Source: JADJAH01 sp964615795 (lineage in GTDB: Bacteria > Bacteroidota > Ignavibacteria > Tepidaquicellales > Tepidaquicellaceae). Taken from it: 64,000 bases of DNA. Made by a program: the position numbers and the translations under genes. The stretch is taken from positions 1-64,000 of the forward strand of contig CAZTQR010000005.1 in assembly GCA_964615795.1 (NCBI GenBank). Direction: 5' to 3'. Positions 51,287 to 60,180 of this stretch are shown here, piece by piece; position 1 is the stretch's first letter, and each line of letters starts with the position of its first letter. Under the pieces are notes generated by a model. That model was not told the DNA's origin, searched no databases, and worked only from the letters and a program-made list of their open reading frames with translations.

Positions 51287-52267
51287 TCAGTTGCTATCCC
51301 CTGAAGCCAGTTCTTCCAGTTCTTTGTTGGAATGTTTCTGGTAGAAATATACCGCTATTATTCCCAGTAAGACCGCAAACCAGAGCGTGGCAACTCTGAT
51401 TATGAATGTGGATGCTACAGATATGTCCTTCGGTATATTCAGCAGTACCAAAAGCCCAGTAAGCGACGCCTCAGTGGCGCCGAGTCCGCCCGGAAGCATG
51501 GCAATCGATCCTACAAGCGTGGAGAAGCCGTAAATGAAAACTGCGCTGAGCAAACTTACGTCAATATGGGTTAATCCTGCATAGACCTTGAGTACTACAT
51601 ACAACCCCACACATTCCAGAAACCAGGCAAAAGCGCTGACGATCGTTGCTATTGCAAGCGGCTTTGGCCTGACCAGGATGTAGATGCTCTCGTAAGCGGT
51701 GTGTATCCTTTCGCTGACCTTCTTCAGATGTTTTGACCTCTCAAGCTGTAAGATGATCCACATCGAGAGTTTTCTTGAACTGATCACCCAGACACCTGCG
51801 AGGAAAAATAATCCGACGCCTATCACAATTCCTTTCCCGTAATTGAACACGAATGCTCCCGCAAGGCAAAGAAGAACAACGGAGATGAAGTCTGTCAGCC
51901 GCTCGGCCAGTATTATCGGGGCTGATTTGCTGATCGGGGTCCCATTTTCTTCTTTAAGCAGATAAGACTTCAGCAGTTCTCCCATCTTTCCGGGAGTTAC
52001 ACTCATGACGAATGTTGACATGAAAATGAGGAAGCTGGTCTTTTGGGGCAGTTCGATGCTCAGCAGTTTTCTGTAATACTCCCACTTGTAAAAGCGGATT
52101 ATGTAGTTTCCGAATGACAGGAGAAGCACTAAAGGGAAATAAAGCCAGTTGAACTCGCTGAATGCTTTCAACAGCTTGTCGAAATCCGCATAAATGCTGA
52201 ACAGAAGAAATACCAGGGCTCCGAATGCAACCGAGATCAGGATCTTCCTCTTGTACTTTGCAAACAT
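51287..52267 (-). CDS. UPF0104 / lysylphosphatidylglycerol synthase-type membrane protein
   Basis: A 326-residue integral membrane protein with about eight hydrophobic segments. The conserved stretches SVTPGKMGELLKSYLL and MLPGGLGATEASLTGLLVLL identify the UPF0104/AglD-like flippase-fold family. Members are often found near polysaccharide or phospholipid genes; the function here is unknown and I do not claim lysyl-PG synthesis, because the catalytic GNAT-like domain of MprF is absent. It starts three bases after the stop of maf. Confidence 0.82.
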   Translation of the reverse strand: MFAKYKRKILISVAFGALVFLLFSIYADFDKLLKAFSEFNWLYFPLVLLLSFGNYIIRFYKWEYYRKLLSIELPQKTSFLIFMSTFVMSVTPGKMGELLKSYLLKEENGTPISKSAPIILAERLTDFISVVLLCLAGAFVFNYGKGIVIGVGLFFLAGVWVISSRKLSMWIILQLERSKHLKKVSERIHTAYESIYILVRPKPLAIATIVSAFAWFLECVGLYVVLKVYAGLTHIDVSLLSAVFIYGFSTLVGSIAMLPGGLGATEASLTGLLVLLNIPKDISVASTFIIRVATLWFAVLLGIIAVYFYQKHSNKELEELASGDSN

Positions 52268-52270
52268 TCT

Positions 52271-52915
52271 TCAGATCACAGATTTGATGCACTCATAAAG
52301 CTTTACCAAAGGAAGGCCTACTATGTTGTAATAATCCCCGGTGATCTTTTCTATGAAGAGGCATCCGAAGTCGTCCTGAATGCCGTATGCTCCGGCTTTG
52401 TCGAGCGGACTGTAATTGTTAACGTAAAAACTTATCTCGTCTCCGGAAAGCTCTCTGAACTTCACTGCTGTCTTTTCATAACCAAACTGTTCTTTGCCGT
52501 TGCCAAGATTTATGACGTTCACACCGGTATAAACATGATGAGTCTTCCCGCTGAGCATTCGAAGATACTCCTTTGCCTGCTTCAGGTCACGGGGTTTGTT
52601 CAATGTCTTTCCCGATAGTACAACAATGGTATCGGCGCCGATCACAATCTGTTTACTGCAATTGAAAGCAACTTCTCTTGACTTTGCCAGCGCGTTTGTC
52701 TTTACCGTTGCAACGGGATGATGCGAATCATCAATTTCACTTACGCCGCTGCCCAACACCTGAAAGTCAAGTCCGATCATGTCCAGCAGCCTGCTTCTTC
52801 GCGGAGACATTGACGCAAGCACATATTTTTTTGAAAGAATCTTCCTGACCGGCGCTGAGGTATTCTTCAATGGGTCAACAGCTCTTTGAGAGTTCGGCGA
52901 TCTTTGCAACTGCAT
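52271..52915 (-). CDS. maf: Maf-family nucleotide pyrophosphatase
   Basis: A Maf/YhdE-type pyrophosphatase that removes modified or non-canonical dTTP/UTP-type nucleotides. SMSPRRSRLL, VIGADTIVVLSGKTLNKP, LSGKTHHVYTGV and KAGAYGIQDD are all present. The long start at ATG 52915 overlaps proS by 41 bases and adds about 15 residues not typical of the family. A TTG at 52870, four bases past the proS stop, is a good alternative. The catalytic core begins at YVLASMSPRR. Confidence 0.88.
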   Translation of the reverse strand: MQLQRSPNSQRAVDPLKNTSAPVRKILSKKYVLASMSPRRSRLLDMIGLDFQVLGSGVSEIDDSHHPVATVKTNALAKSREVAFNCSKQIVIGADTIVVLSGKTLNKPRDLKQAKEYLRMLSGKTHHVYTGVNVINLGNGKEQFGYEKTAVKFRELSGDEISFYVNNYSPLDKAGAYGIQDDFGCLFIEKITGDYYNIVGLPLVKLYECIKSVI

Positions 52916-54593
52916 CGCCCTTATTCACAAGAAGCCTCTCTCCGGTCCTTCTGATCTTTATCTCTATGTTTCCGTTGGTAAGATTCTTCTCTCCCACTAT
53001 TGCCTGAACAGGGATTCCGATCAGGTCGGCATCATTAAACTTCACGCCCGGCCTCACTTCTGCGCGATCGTCAAACAACACCTCGAGTCCTGTTTCCGCA
53101 AGCTCTTTGTAAAGCCTCTCACTTTCGTCCTTCACAATTCCTTCTGACTGGTTCAGAGAGATAAGCATCACATCAAACGGCCTCATCTCACCGCTCCAGA
53201 TTATTCCCTTCTCGTCATTGTTCTGCTCTATGTATGCAGCAACGGTCCTTTCCACACCAATACCATAACTTCCCATGATGATCACATTCTCCCTGCCCTC
53301 TGCATCGAGAAACTTCGCATCAAGTGTTTCGGCGTATTTTGTTCCGAGCTTGAATATGTGCCCCACTTCGATCGCCTTTGTGACTTTGATCTTCGAACCG
53401 CCGTCAACTGTCAACTCACCCTCCTTTACCACTCTCAGATCCATGTATTCGATTCCCGGCACATCCCTATTAAGGTCAATGTTCTTTATGTGATAATCAT
53501 TCCTGTTCGCGCCACTTATAAGCTCATTGGCATCTCTGAGCCGAAGATCTGCAACCACTCTGATCCCCTTTTCTGCGGCTCCCACCGGACCGATCGAACC
53601 TGCGTCAGCGCCCGTGATCTCAAGCAGTTCTTCGTTGTGCGCAGGCCTGATGTTAACGCCGTATTTTCCCTGAAGCTTTGCCTCATTCACTTCGTCATCA
53701 CCGCAAACCAGCACCATGATAATTTCCGGCTTTTCCTTGCCCTGATTAACAAACACCCTGGACTTCGCAAGCCGTGATTTGTCTTCTGTTCCAAGAAATC
53801 CGGCCAGCTCATCTATGGTCTTTATGTCAGGCGTGTGGAATTCTTCCGCCGGCTTGTCTGAAGCTGTTCTGCTCACAGGGACTGTCTGCGTAACGGCGAC
53901 TTCAATATTGGATGAATACTTGCCGTCTTCGCTGTATGCAATATTGTCTTCGCCGACAGGTGATGGCACCATGAATTCCTCCGAATCGCTTCCTCCCATT
54001 GCTCCGCTGTGCGCCGATACAACTACAAAACTCAGACCGCACCGTGTGAAGATGTTCCTGTATGCTCTCGCCATTGCATCGTATGACTTGTCAAGCCCTT
54101 CCCAAGTGGCGTCAAATGAGTATGCGTCTTTCATCGTGAACTGCCTTGCCCTAAGCACACCTGCTCTGGGACGTTCCTCATTCCGGAACTTCGACTGGAT
54201 CTGATACCAGATCTTAGGCAGGTCCTTGTAAGAGATCAGGCTCGGCTTTGCTATAGACGTGAACACTTCTTCGTGTGTGGGAGCAAGTACAAGTTCCCTG
54301 TTCTTGAGCCTGAACATCAGGTCACCGTAATCTTCAAGTCTTCCCGTCTGAGCCCAAAGTTCGTTGGGAGAAAGCACAGGCAACAGAAATTCATTGCCGC
54401 CTATCGCATTCATTTCCTGCCTTATGATCTCTTCCGCCTTTCTGAACATCCTGTACCCGAAAGGCAGGTAAGAATAGACTCCGGCGGTGAGCTGTTTTAT
54501 CATTCCTGCCCTAAGCATCAGCCTGTGTGATGCCGTAACGGCTTCAACCGGGTCTTCCCTGAGGGTAGGTATAAAGTATTGTGTAATTCTCAT
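52875..54593 (-). CDS. proS: Prolyl-tRNA synthetase
   Basis: A 572-residue class II enzyme of the bacterial type that charges tRNA-Pro. Motif 2 is seen around IWYQIQSKFRNEERPRAGVLRARQFTMKDAYSF and motif 3 in MGSYGIGVERTVAAYIEQN. The INS editing domain lies between them (about 220-400). The C-terminal anticodon-binding domain ends in VNKGDAVAKIAELSKSC. The start is the ATG at 54593; the divergent upstream gap of 120 bases carries the promoter. Confidence 0.95.
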   Translation of the reverse strand: MRITQYFIPTLREDPVEAVTASHRLMLRAGMIKQLTAGVYSYLPFGYRMFRKAEEIIRQEMNAIGGNEFLLPVLSPNELWAQTGRLEDYGDLMFRLKNRELVLAPTHEEVFTSIAKPSLISYKDLPKIWYQIQSKFRNEERPRAGVLRARQFTMKDAYSFDATWEGLDKSYDAMARAYRNIFTRCGLSFVVVSAHSGAMGGSDSEEFMVPSPVGEDNIAYSEDGKYSSNIEVAVTQTVPVSRTASDKPAEEFHTPDIKTIDELAGFLGTEDKSRLAKSRVFVNQGKEKPEIIMVLVCGDDEVNEAKLQGKYGVNIRPAHNEELLEITGADAGSIGPVGAAEKGIRVVADLRLRDANELISGANRNDYHIKNIDLNRDVPGIEYMDLRVVKEGELTVDGGSKIKVTKAIEVGHIFKLGTKYAETLDAKFLDAEGRENVIIMGSYGIGVERTVAAYIEQNNDEKGIIWSGEMRPFDVMLISLNQSEGIVKDESERLYKELAETGLEVLFDDRAEVRPGVKFNDADLIGIPVQAIVGEKNLTNGNIEIKIRRTGERLLVNKGDAVAKIAELSKSC

Positions 54594-54641
54594 GCGTCAA
54601 ATTTTGAAGATACCTACATGCCGTTTGGATTTCAATTACAT

Positions 54642-54649
54642 TAAATTTG
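54642..54649 (+). promoter_or_regulatory. Candidate Bacteroidota-type -7 element
   Basis: TAAATTTG matches the TAnnTTTG consensus and lies about 65 bases before the ArsC-like gene, in the divergent gap with proS. The -33 element at the right distance is not clear, so this is only a candidate. Confidence 0.3.
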
Positions 54650-54713
54650 TGGAAACTTTGTGTAAAGTGAGTTTGCATGGTAAACTTCTGAAAAAAACTT
54701 TGTATCTTGCGGC

Positions 54714-55184
54714 ATGATACAAAGAGTACTTTTTGTCTGCACAGGCAATACTTGCCGCAGCCAGATGGCTGAAGCATTTCTCAGAAAACTCGCACCTCAG
54801 ATTGAAGTTGTCTCAGCAGGGATAGAACCCGAGACACGGATCAGGAAGGAGACAATAGAAGTAATGAGGGAAGCGGGCATTGACCTCGAAGGACAATACC
54901 CCAAGGATGTTTATGACTATGCCGACAAACACTTCGACATAGTCATCAGCATGTGTGAGGAAGGCAATAAGATCCTCCCGAAACTTGTTGGCGACAAGAG
55001 CAAGATACTTCAGGTCGAATTTGACGATCCGGCCTCCGCAAAGGGGTCACGGGAGCAGATAATGTCAGAGTACAGGGAAGTGCGGGATGCGATCAGCAAG
55101 GCGGTTGAGCACCTTTACATTAATGACTTCAAGCCGAAGTCAAGAAGGAAGCTTGCCTCGTTACTGAATATCTTCTCTGTTTAA
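54714..55184 (+). CDS. Low-molecular-weight phosphatase / ArsC-like protein
   Basis: A 156-residue protein of the LMW protein tyrosine phosphatase/arsenate reductase superfamily. The phosphate loop CTGNTCRS (C9 to R15, CX5R) is intact. FDDPASAKG and YREVRDAI later in the chain point to the thioredoxin-coupled ArsC branch. However, of the three redox cysteines of ArsC only C9 and C81 are seen; the position of the third reads as Ile/Leu. So either it is a phosphatase or a reductase with another mechanism. It is the only plus-strand gene in the right third and overlaps the 3' end of the pyrophosphatase gene by 24 bases. Confidence 0.8.
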   Translation: MIQRVLFVCTGNTCRSQMAEAFLRKLAPQIEVVSAGIEPETRIRKETIEVMREAGIDLEGQYPKDVYDYADKHFDIVISMCEEGNKILPKLVGDKSKILQVEFDDPASAKGSREQIMSEYREVRDAISKAVEHLYINDFKPKSRRKLASLLNIFSV

Positions 55185-55841
55185 AAGGCTGTTCAGGTCG
55201 GAGTATTTGGCGAGATAATCACTGCTTGCGGCCCTGATGACTTCGTATGCCTCTTCCCTGCCGTAAACGCTTGTGATCTCACACCTTTTTCCTTCGCTGC
55301 CCGGCGCATCTTTGTAAGTGAGGAAGTAATGCTTCAGCCGGTCAATGAACGACTGTGAGCAATCCCCGATGTCTCTCCACTCACTGAACACTGCATCATT
55401 GCTCATCACAGCAATTATCTTATCATCAGCTTCATTGTTGTCAATCAGCCTGAATCCTCCGATCGGAATTGCCTGCAAGAGTATTCTGCTGTGATTCAGC
55501 GGCTTTTCCGTTACAACACATACATCAAGCGGGTCATTGTCGCCGATGATACCGCTCCTTCCGGTCATCTTCATACAGTATTCCGCAGTGTTCTTACCGC
55601 ACAATGTCTGAGGAATGAAACCGTAGGGCGTAGGGCATACGTTTGAATATTTCTGCGGACGGTCAACCTTCAGAAATCCGCTGTGCTTTTCAATTTCATA
55701 CTTGACCGTGTCCGTCGGAACAATCTCAATATAAGAAGTAACAATTGACGGCGATTGCTTGCCGATCGGAACTCCGTGCCAGGGGTGAGACATCATCAGC
55801 AGTCTGATCTTTCCCCAGATCTCTTCTAAATTCGTTGACAT
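55161..55841 (-). CDS. ppa: Inorganic pyrophosphatase
   Basis: A 226-residue soluble family I pyrophosphatase that drives biosynthetic reactions by hydrolysing diphosphate. The metal signature DNDPLDVCV is clear. Other expected residues are in IEIVPTDTVKYEIEK, YGFIPQTL and DDKIIAVM. It is about 50 residues longer than the E. coli enzyme because of extra N- and C-terminal parts. It lies one base from ruvA and shares 24 bases of 3' end with the gene on the other strand. Confidence 0.9.
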   Translation of the reverse strand: MSTNLEEIWGKIRLLMMSHPWHGVPIGKQSPSIVTSYIEIVPTDTVKYEIEKHSGFLKVDRPQKYSNVCPTPYGFIPQTLCGKNTAEYCMKMTGRSGIIGDNDPLDVCVVTEKPLNHSRILLQAIPIGGFRLIDNNEADDKIIAVMSNDAVFSEWRDIGDCSQSFIDRLKHYFLTYKDAPGSEGKRCEITSVYGREEAYEVIRAASSDYLAKYSDLNSLLNREDIQ

Positions 55842-55842
55842 T

Positions 55843-56457
55843 TCATTTTGATATAAATTCCAGTGACTTTCTTATAAGCTCTTCGGTAGAGATGCTTCCC
55901 CCGCCGGCCGACTTGAGCGCTTCTCTAATTATCTTTTCCGCATCTGCCCTTTGGTAGCCGAGATTGATCAGCGCATTCAGGGCCTCGAGCCTTGTCATAT
56001 CGGCCTCAGCGGGAAATCCCTTCGGCGTTTCTCCTGTATCATCGTCCAGGCCGATCCTGAAGATCTTGTCTTTCAATGACATCGAGATCAGTTCAAGTTT
56101 CTTCTGTCCGAGCCCCGGCACCCTGACAGGAAATCCCTTCCCGCCTCCGGCAATTGCAACAACAATCTCATCAAAGCTCAGGCTTGAGAGAAAAGCATGT
56201 GCAAGTTTCGGGCCGATACCGCTGACGCTGATCAGAAGCCGGAAGATCTCCCTCTCTCTCATATCGGTGAAGCCGAACAACTGCATCGAGTTCTCCTTTA
56301 CATCAAGATAAGTGAGAATGCTGTATTCCTTTCCGGTTTCGGTAAGAAGTTGAGATGCTGTAAGTGAAAGATAGACGTGATAACCAACACCGCCCGCCTC
56401 AATTACCGCTTCGCTCTTCTGCTTATGAGTAAGCGTGCCTCGGATTGATGCTATCAT
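55843..56457 (-). CDS. ruvA: Holliday junction branch migration protein RuvA
   Basis: A 204-residue RuvA. The N-terminal OB-fold (IASIRGTLTHKQKSEAVIEA, GVGYHVYLS) is followed by the two helix-hairpin-helix motifs (LISVSGIGPKLAHAFLSSL, VRVPGLGQKKLELISM) and the C-terminal UBA-like domain that contacts RuvB (ALINLGYQRADAEKII). It overlaps ruvC by four bases; ruvB is not in the window. Confidence 0.95.
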   Translation of the reverse strand: MIASIRGTLTHKQKSEAVIEAGGVGYHVYLSLTASQLLTETGKEYSILTYLDVKENSMQLFGFTDMREREIFRLLISVSGIGPKLAHAFLSSLSFDEIVVAIAGGGKGFPVRVPGLGQKKLELISMSLKDKIFRIGLDDDTGETPKGFPAEADMTRLEALNALINLGYQRADAEKIIREALKSAGGGSISTEELIRKSLEFISK

Positions 56458-57008
56458 TTCCGGGATAAGATCCTTTCAGGATTATTGCGGATGAATTTTT
56501 CCCAGTCACCGGAAGAGCCGGCATGATTTCCTCCCGGTTGTCTGAATTTATAAACGTGGCACAAGGCCACAGCCAGGGCATCAGTGCAGTCGTAATCGCT
56601 TAGCTCCTCCCGTATTCCGAGGATCGCCTTTACCATGTAATGCACCTGTTGCTTCGAAGATGCTCCGCTGCCGGTCACAGATTTCTTTATTTCCCTTGGG
56701 GAATATTCGAAAACTTCGAGCTCTGAATTCAGCCCGGCAATTATGGCTACGCCCCGTGCCTGTCCGAGCTTCAGTGTTGACTGAATATTCTTTCCGTAAA
56801 ATGCTGTCTCCACTGCAAGAAGGTCCGGCGAGAACTCTTCTATGCATTCAAGGCACTTGTCGTAAATTGTCTTCAGGCGTGATGTAAGCAGACTGGAAGA
56901 TCTCAGATGCAGTGACTCAAAATGAATCAGCGAAGGCTTGCTTCCGGCAAAGTCAATTATGCCGATACCGGTAACCGCTGTGCCCGGATCAATGCCGAGA
57001 ATTCTCAT
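56454..57008 (-). CDS. ruvC: Holliday junction endonuclease RuvC
   Basis: A 184-residue RuvC resolvase. The first catalytic Asp is in MRILGIDPGTAVTGIG, the Glu in LLAVETAFYGKN, and the last acidic residues in YDCTDALAVALCHVY. Length and order fit the RNase H-fold family. It begins 24 bases after the yebC stop and is followed by ruvA. Confidence 0.95.
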   Translation of the reverse strand: MRILGIDPGTAVTGIGIIDFAGSKPSLIHFESLHLRSSSLLTSRLKTIYDKCLECIEEFSPDLLAVETAFYGKNIQSTLKLGQARGVAIIAGLNSELEVFEYSPREIKKSVTGSGASSKQQVHYMVKAILGIREELSDYDCTDALAVALCHVYKFRQPGGNHAGSSGDWEKFIRNNPERILSRK

Positions 57009-57032
57009 CGTGCGCCGTGGTCTGAGCCGGGC

Positions 57033-57761
57033 CTACTCGTCCGGGAAATCTGCGTTTGTGTAAACGTTCTGTACATCGTCATTGTCTTCAACTGCTTCAA
57101 TGCACCTTATTATTTCATCCACTTTGGCAGGGTCAACAGCAATCAGGTCTTTTGCAACATACTGAAGCGACGCGCTTTCGATCTTGCAGCCTTTGTCTTC
57201 AATTGCCTTTCTCACTTTTTCAAAATTCTCCATAGAGCTTACAACTTCAAAGAATTCGCCTTCAGTTTTGAGATCGTCTGCTCCGGCATCGAGTATGAGT
57301 TCCATAAGATCGTCTTCTGATACGCCGGGTTTTTCAACATTGACAACACCTTTCCTGTCAAACATCCATCCAACCGAGCCTGACTCACCAAGGCTTCCGT
57401 TGTTCTTCGAAATAATGTGACGAAGTTCGGCAACAGTGCGGTTCTTATTGTCGGTCACCGATTCAATGAGCATTGCAATTCCTCCGGGAGCATATCCTTC
57501 ATAAGTGATCTCATCATACTTAACGCCCTCCAGTTCACCGGTTCCTTTTTTGATCGCCCTTGTGATATTGTCCTGAGGCATATTGCTTGCCTTTGCGCTC
57601 TGTATTGCAAGCCTCAGCCGCGGATTACCGTCGGGATCGCCGCCGCCGTCCCGCGCGGCTATAGTGATCTCCTTGATTATCTTGGTAAATACCTTGCCTC
57701 TGGCCGCGTCAGTTGCAGCCTTCTTCCGTTTTATTGTAGCCCATTTTGAATGACCTGACAT
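57033..57761 (-). CDS. YebC/PmpR-family DNA-binding regulatory protein
   Basis: A 242-residue YebC/PmpR protein, recognised by MSGHSKWATIKRKKAATDA at the start and ARDGGGDPDGNPRLRLAI. The family binds DNA as a regulator, and newer work ties some members to translation of proline-rich stretches. It precedes ruvC, a common arrangement. The ATG is preceded by a short gap after recJ. Confidence 0.93.
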   Translation of the reverse strand: MSGHSKWATIKRKKAATDAARGKVFTKIIKEITIAARDGGGDPDGNPRLRLAIQSAKASNMPQDNITRAIKKGTGELEGVKYDEITYEGYAPGGIAMLIESVTDNKNRTVAELRHIISKNNGSLGESGSVGWMFDRKGVVNVEKPGVSEDDLMELILDAGADDLKTEGEFFEVVSSMENFEKVRKAIEDKGCKIESASLQYVAKDLIAVDPAKVDEIIRCIEAVEDNDDVQNVYTNADFPDE

Positions 57762-57789
57762 TTAGATATTCTCCGACAATTTGTTTAAC

Positions 57790-59580
57790 TTAATTTGGAA
57801 TGAAGCCTCTCATATCCCGAATCCTGAGTTTCATATATTCGCGGTTGTTCCAGAAATTACGGTCAACGGAATAACAGATGTCGCAGTACTTACCGCTGAC
57901 AATATCTTCACTGTATGCGGCGGAATTGAAGAACACGCATTCAAAGAACTTGCCGCTGTCGGGATCCCACACTTTGAATATGTGCGTATCCGCCCTGGCC
58001 CTTCTGACTTCCCCCACAATCTTCAGGTCTCTTGTCACAAAAACCGGTGCAAGGTTTTCGGGGCCGTATGGTTCAAAGTATTTGAGTATCTTTATCACCT
58101 TGTCGTTCAGCTGCGAGAGTTTGATCTCGCAATCAACATCAATTACCGGCTCAAGCTGTTCAACTGTAAGCCCCTTTGAAGCAACTTCATTGAACTGTTT
58201 CTTGAACTCGTCGATCTTTCCGAGCTCAAGTTCAAGTCCGGCCGCATAAAAGTGCCCTCCGAACTGCCTGAGTGAATCATTGCATTGCTTGAGTGCGTCG
58301 TAAATATTAAAGGAGTTGATGCTTCTTGCGCTTCCCTTTGCATAACCGTTCACTTCGGTAAGAACGATTGACGGAAGGTTGTATTTCTCGACAAGTCTCG
58401 CGGCAACAATTCCCACTACACCGGGATGCCAGTCTTTGTTGTAGATCACTATTGAATTTCCGTTCTCATAATCCGCAGATTCCTCGAACATCCTGAATGC
58501 GTCGTCAGTGATATTTTTGTCAACATCCCGCCTTTCTTCGTTCACCACCTGCAGTACTTTTGCAAACTCGGTAATTGTTTCTGAATCTTCGCAGGTCAGA
58601 AGCTGTACAGCGCGCTTTGCATCACCCATTCTGCCCACGGCATTGATCCTAGGTGCAAGCGTAAAGACAATATTGCCCGTGGTAACGGGTTTGTCCTTGA
58701 GTCCGCTGAGCTCAAGAAGCTGTGCAAAAGAACTTCTTGGGGAAGTATTCAGCATCTTCAGTCCTTCCTTGACCAGTATCCTGTTCTCATCAACTATCGG
58801 AACAATATCAGAAGCTGTTGCAACAGCAACAAGGTCCAGGTACTTGAAAGCCGCATCAGGCATGCCCATCCTTTGAGCTACTGCTGTTGCAAGCTTGAAT
58901 GCAACGCCCGTACCGCACAGATCCTTGCATGGATATTCATCGTCTTTTCTGTGAACGTCAATAACTGCAAGAGCATCCGGGATAGTGTCGGGCGGTTGGT
59001 GGTGATCGCAGATTATGAACTCAATACCCTTTTGCTTAGCATAGGCCACCTTGTCGCATGCGGTAATTCCGCAGTCAATTGAAACAATAAGTTTTATTCC
59101 AAGCGACTCCGCATGGTCAATCGCTTCAATGGAAATCCCGTATCCTTCGCTAATCCTGTCGGGGATGTAGATCTCCGGATTCAATCCGAACTCTTTCAGG
59201 AACATACTGAAAAGAGATACTCCGCAAGTGCCGTCAACGTCATAATCACCGAGGATCATGATCTTCTCTTTGGATTCTATGGCGCTGACAACTCTTTGGC
59301 AGGCGGCCTCACAACCCTTCATCAGGAAAGGATCGTAAAGTTCGTCAAGGTTGGATTTTTTGTGTTCTGTGGAACTGTAGAAGAATTTTCTTACAGCTTC
59401 CGGAGACACGATGTTTCTTAAGTGAAGGAGTCTGAGTATGAAGTCCGGCAGATCAAAGTTTGCCTTGAGGCTCCTCAGCTCATTCCGCAACGAATTCAGT
59501 TCTTCGTCATCAATAGACCCGTTCTCCCCGCAAACGGAAGTTCGCGGAGTTAACTCCTTTAGTTTCCAATTCTTTTTCAA
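57790..59580 (-). CDS. recJ: Single-stranded-DNA-specific exonuclease RecJ
   Basis: A 596-residue 5'-3' exonuclease of the DHH family for recombination and repair. Motifs are GDYDVDGTCGVSLF, SIDCGITA, ICDHHQPPD (DHH) and CGTGVAFKLA; the DHHA1 part has GHFYAAGLELE. The C-terminal OB-like domain is VDCEIKLSQLNDKVIKIL onward. It is full length with no missing catalytic Asp. tRNA-Leu lies 22 bases upstream, in the same direction. Confidence 0.94.
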   Translation of the reverse strand: MKKNWKLKELTPRTSVCGENGSIDDEELNSLRNELRSLKANFDLPDFILRLLHLRNIVSPEAVRKFFYSSTEHKKSNLDELYDPFLMKGCEAACQRVVSAIESKEKIMILGDYDVDGTCGVSLFSMFLKEFGLNPEIYIPDRISEGYGISIEAIDHAESLGIKLIVSIDCGITACDKVAYAKQKGIEFIICDHHQPPDTIPDALAVIDVHRKDDEYPCKDLCGTGVAFKLATAVAQRMGMPDAAFKYLDLVAVATASDIVPIVDENRILVKEGLKMLNTSPRSSFAQLLELSGLKDKPVTTGNIVFTLAPRINAVGRMGDAKRAVQLLTCEDSETITEFAKVLQVVNEERRDVDKNITDDAFRMFEESADYENGNSIVIYNKDWHPGVVGIVAARLVEKYNLPSIVLTEVNGYAKGSARSINSFNIYDALKQCNDSLRQFGGHFYAAGLELELGKIDEFKKQFNEVASKGLTVEQLEPVIDVDCEIKLSQLNDKVIKILKYFEPYGPENLAPVFVTRDLKIVGEVRRARADTHIFKVWDPDSGKFFECVFFNSAAYSEDIVSGKYCDICYSVDRNFWNNREYMKLRIRDMRGFIPN

Positions 59581-59602
59581 ATCTCATGGCTTTATTTATT
59601 TG

Positions 59603-59686
59603 TGCTCAAGGGGGGACTCGAACCCCCACCCGAATTCTCGGACTGCACCCTGAATGCAGCGCGTCTACCAGTTCCGCCACTTGAGC
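59603..59686 (-). tRNA. tRNA-Leu(CAG)
   Basis: The minus strand folds as a class II tRNA with a long variable arm. The acceptor stem pairs GCTCAAG with CTTGAGC, discriminator base A at 59603. The anticodon stem CTGCA/TGCAG surrounds the loop TTCAGGG, anticodon CAG, so leucine. The T-arm GGGGGTTCGAGTCCCCC is standard. The CCA end is not encoded. Confidence 0.95.
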
Positions 59687-60180
59687 GCGAGGCAAGATAA
59701 TGATATTGCATTGTTAATTCAATTTGTAAAACTCCCCCTCGGCCAATGAGCAATCCCCCTTAACTACCGAAGGTTTTCCCACCGGAACTTCTGCCGCTGT
59801 GAATCTCCCTCCGCCGGAACATCGAGCTAAGAAATCCCTTCTCCGGACGAGTGCACGATGAATCTCATTATGTACAGGGAGGCAGGGGCTTTATGATCAT
59901 CGGCTCCTTCATTATTCATGAACGATTGATGATAAGCAGAATGACCGGCATTACCAAACTGAAGTGCGCGTCAGTTGCATTCACTTGTTTTCGAATGGTG
60001 TAATTGCAGTAGTTTGGGAAGCAGAAACAGATGGCAGTATGCAGGCTTCTTAATTGCTTTGCAGAATTTAGTGCCGGTTCAGCCCAGCCGGACTTGTTGC
60101 TTTGAAAGGAATTTTGCTGTAAGAGTATCAGCGGATTTTGTGAAACCAAAATTACTGAATGATACCAACAGCTATAAAAC
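59687..60180. other. Intergenic region, no gene seen
   Basis: About 490 bases between the tRNA and the hydrolase gene. I find no convincing coding sequence; a 99-codon open frame on the minus strand (59916-60215) overlaps the hydrolase end and has no recognisable content. The tRNA promoter should be close to 59690-59740. No clear repeat or hairpin that I can support. Confidence 0.45.

Noticed and set aside
51287..52267. Calling this gene a lysylphosphatidylglycerol synthase
   Set aside because: Only the membrane part is present; the catalytic domain of MprF is absent.
54714..55184. Calling this gene arsenate reductase outright
   Set aside because: The third redox cysteine of ArsC is missing and there is no ars operon nearby.
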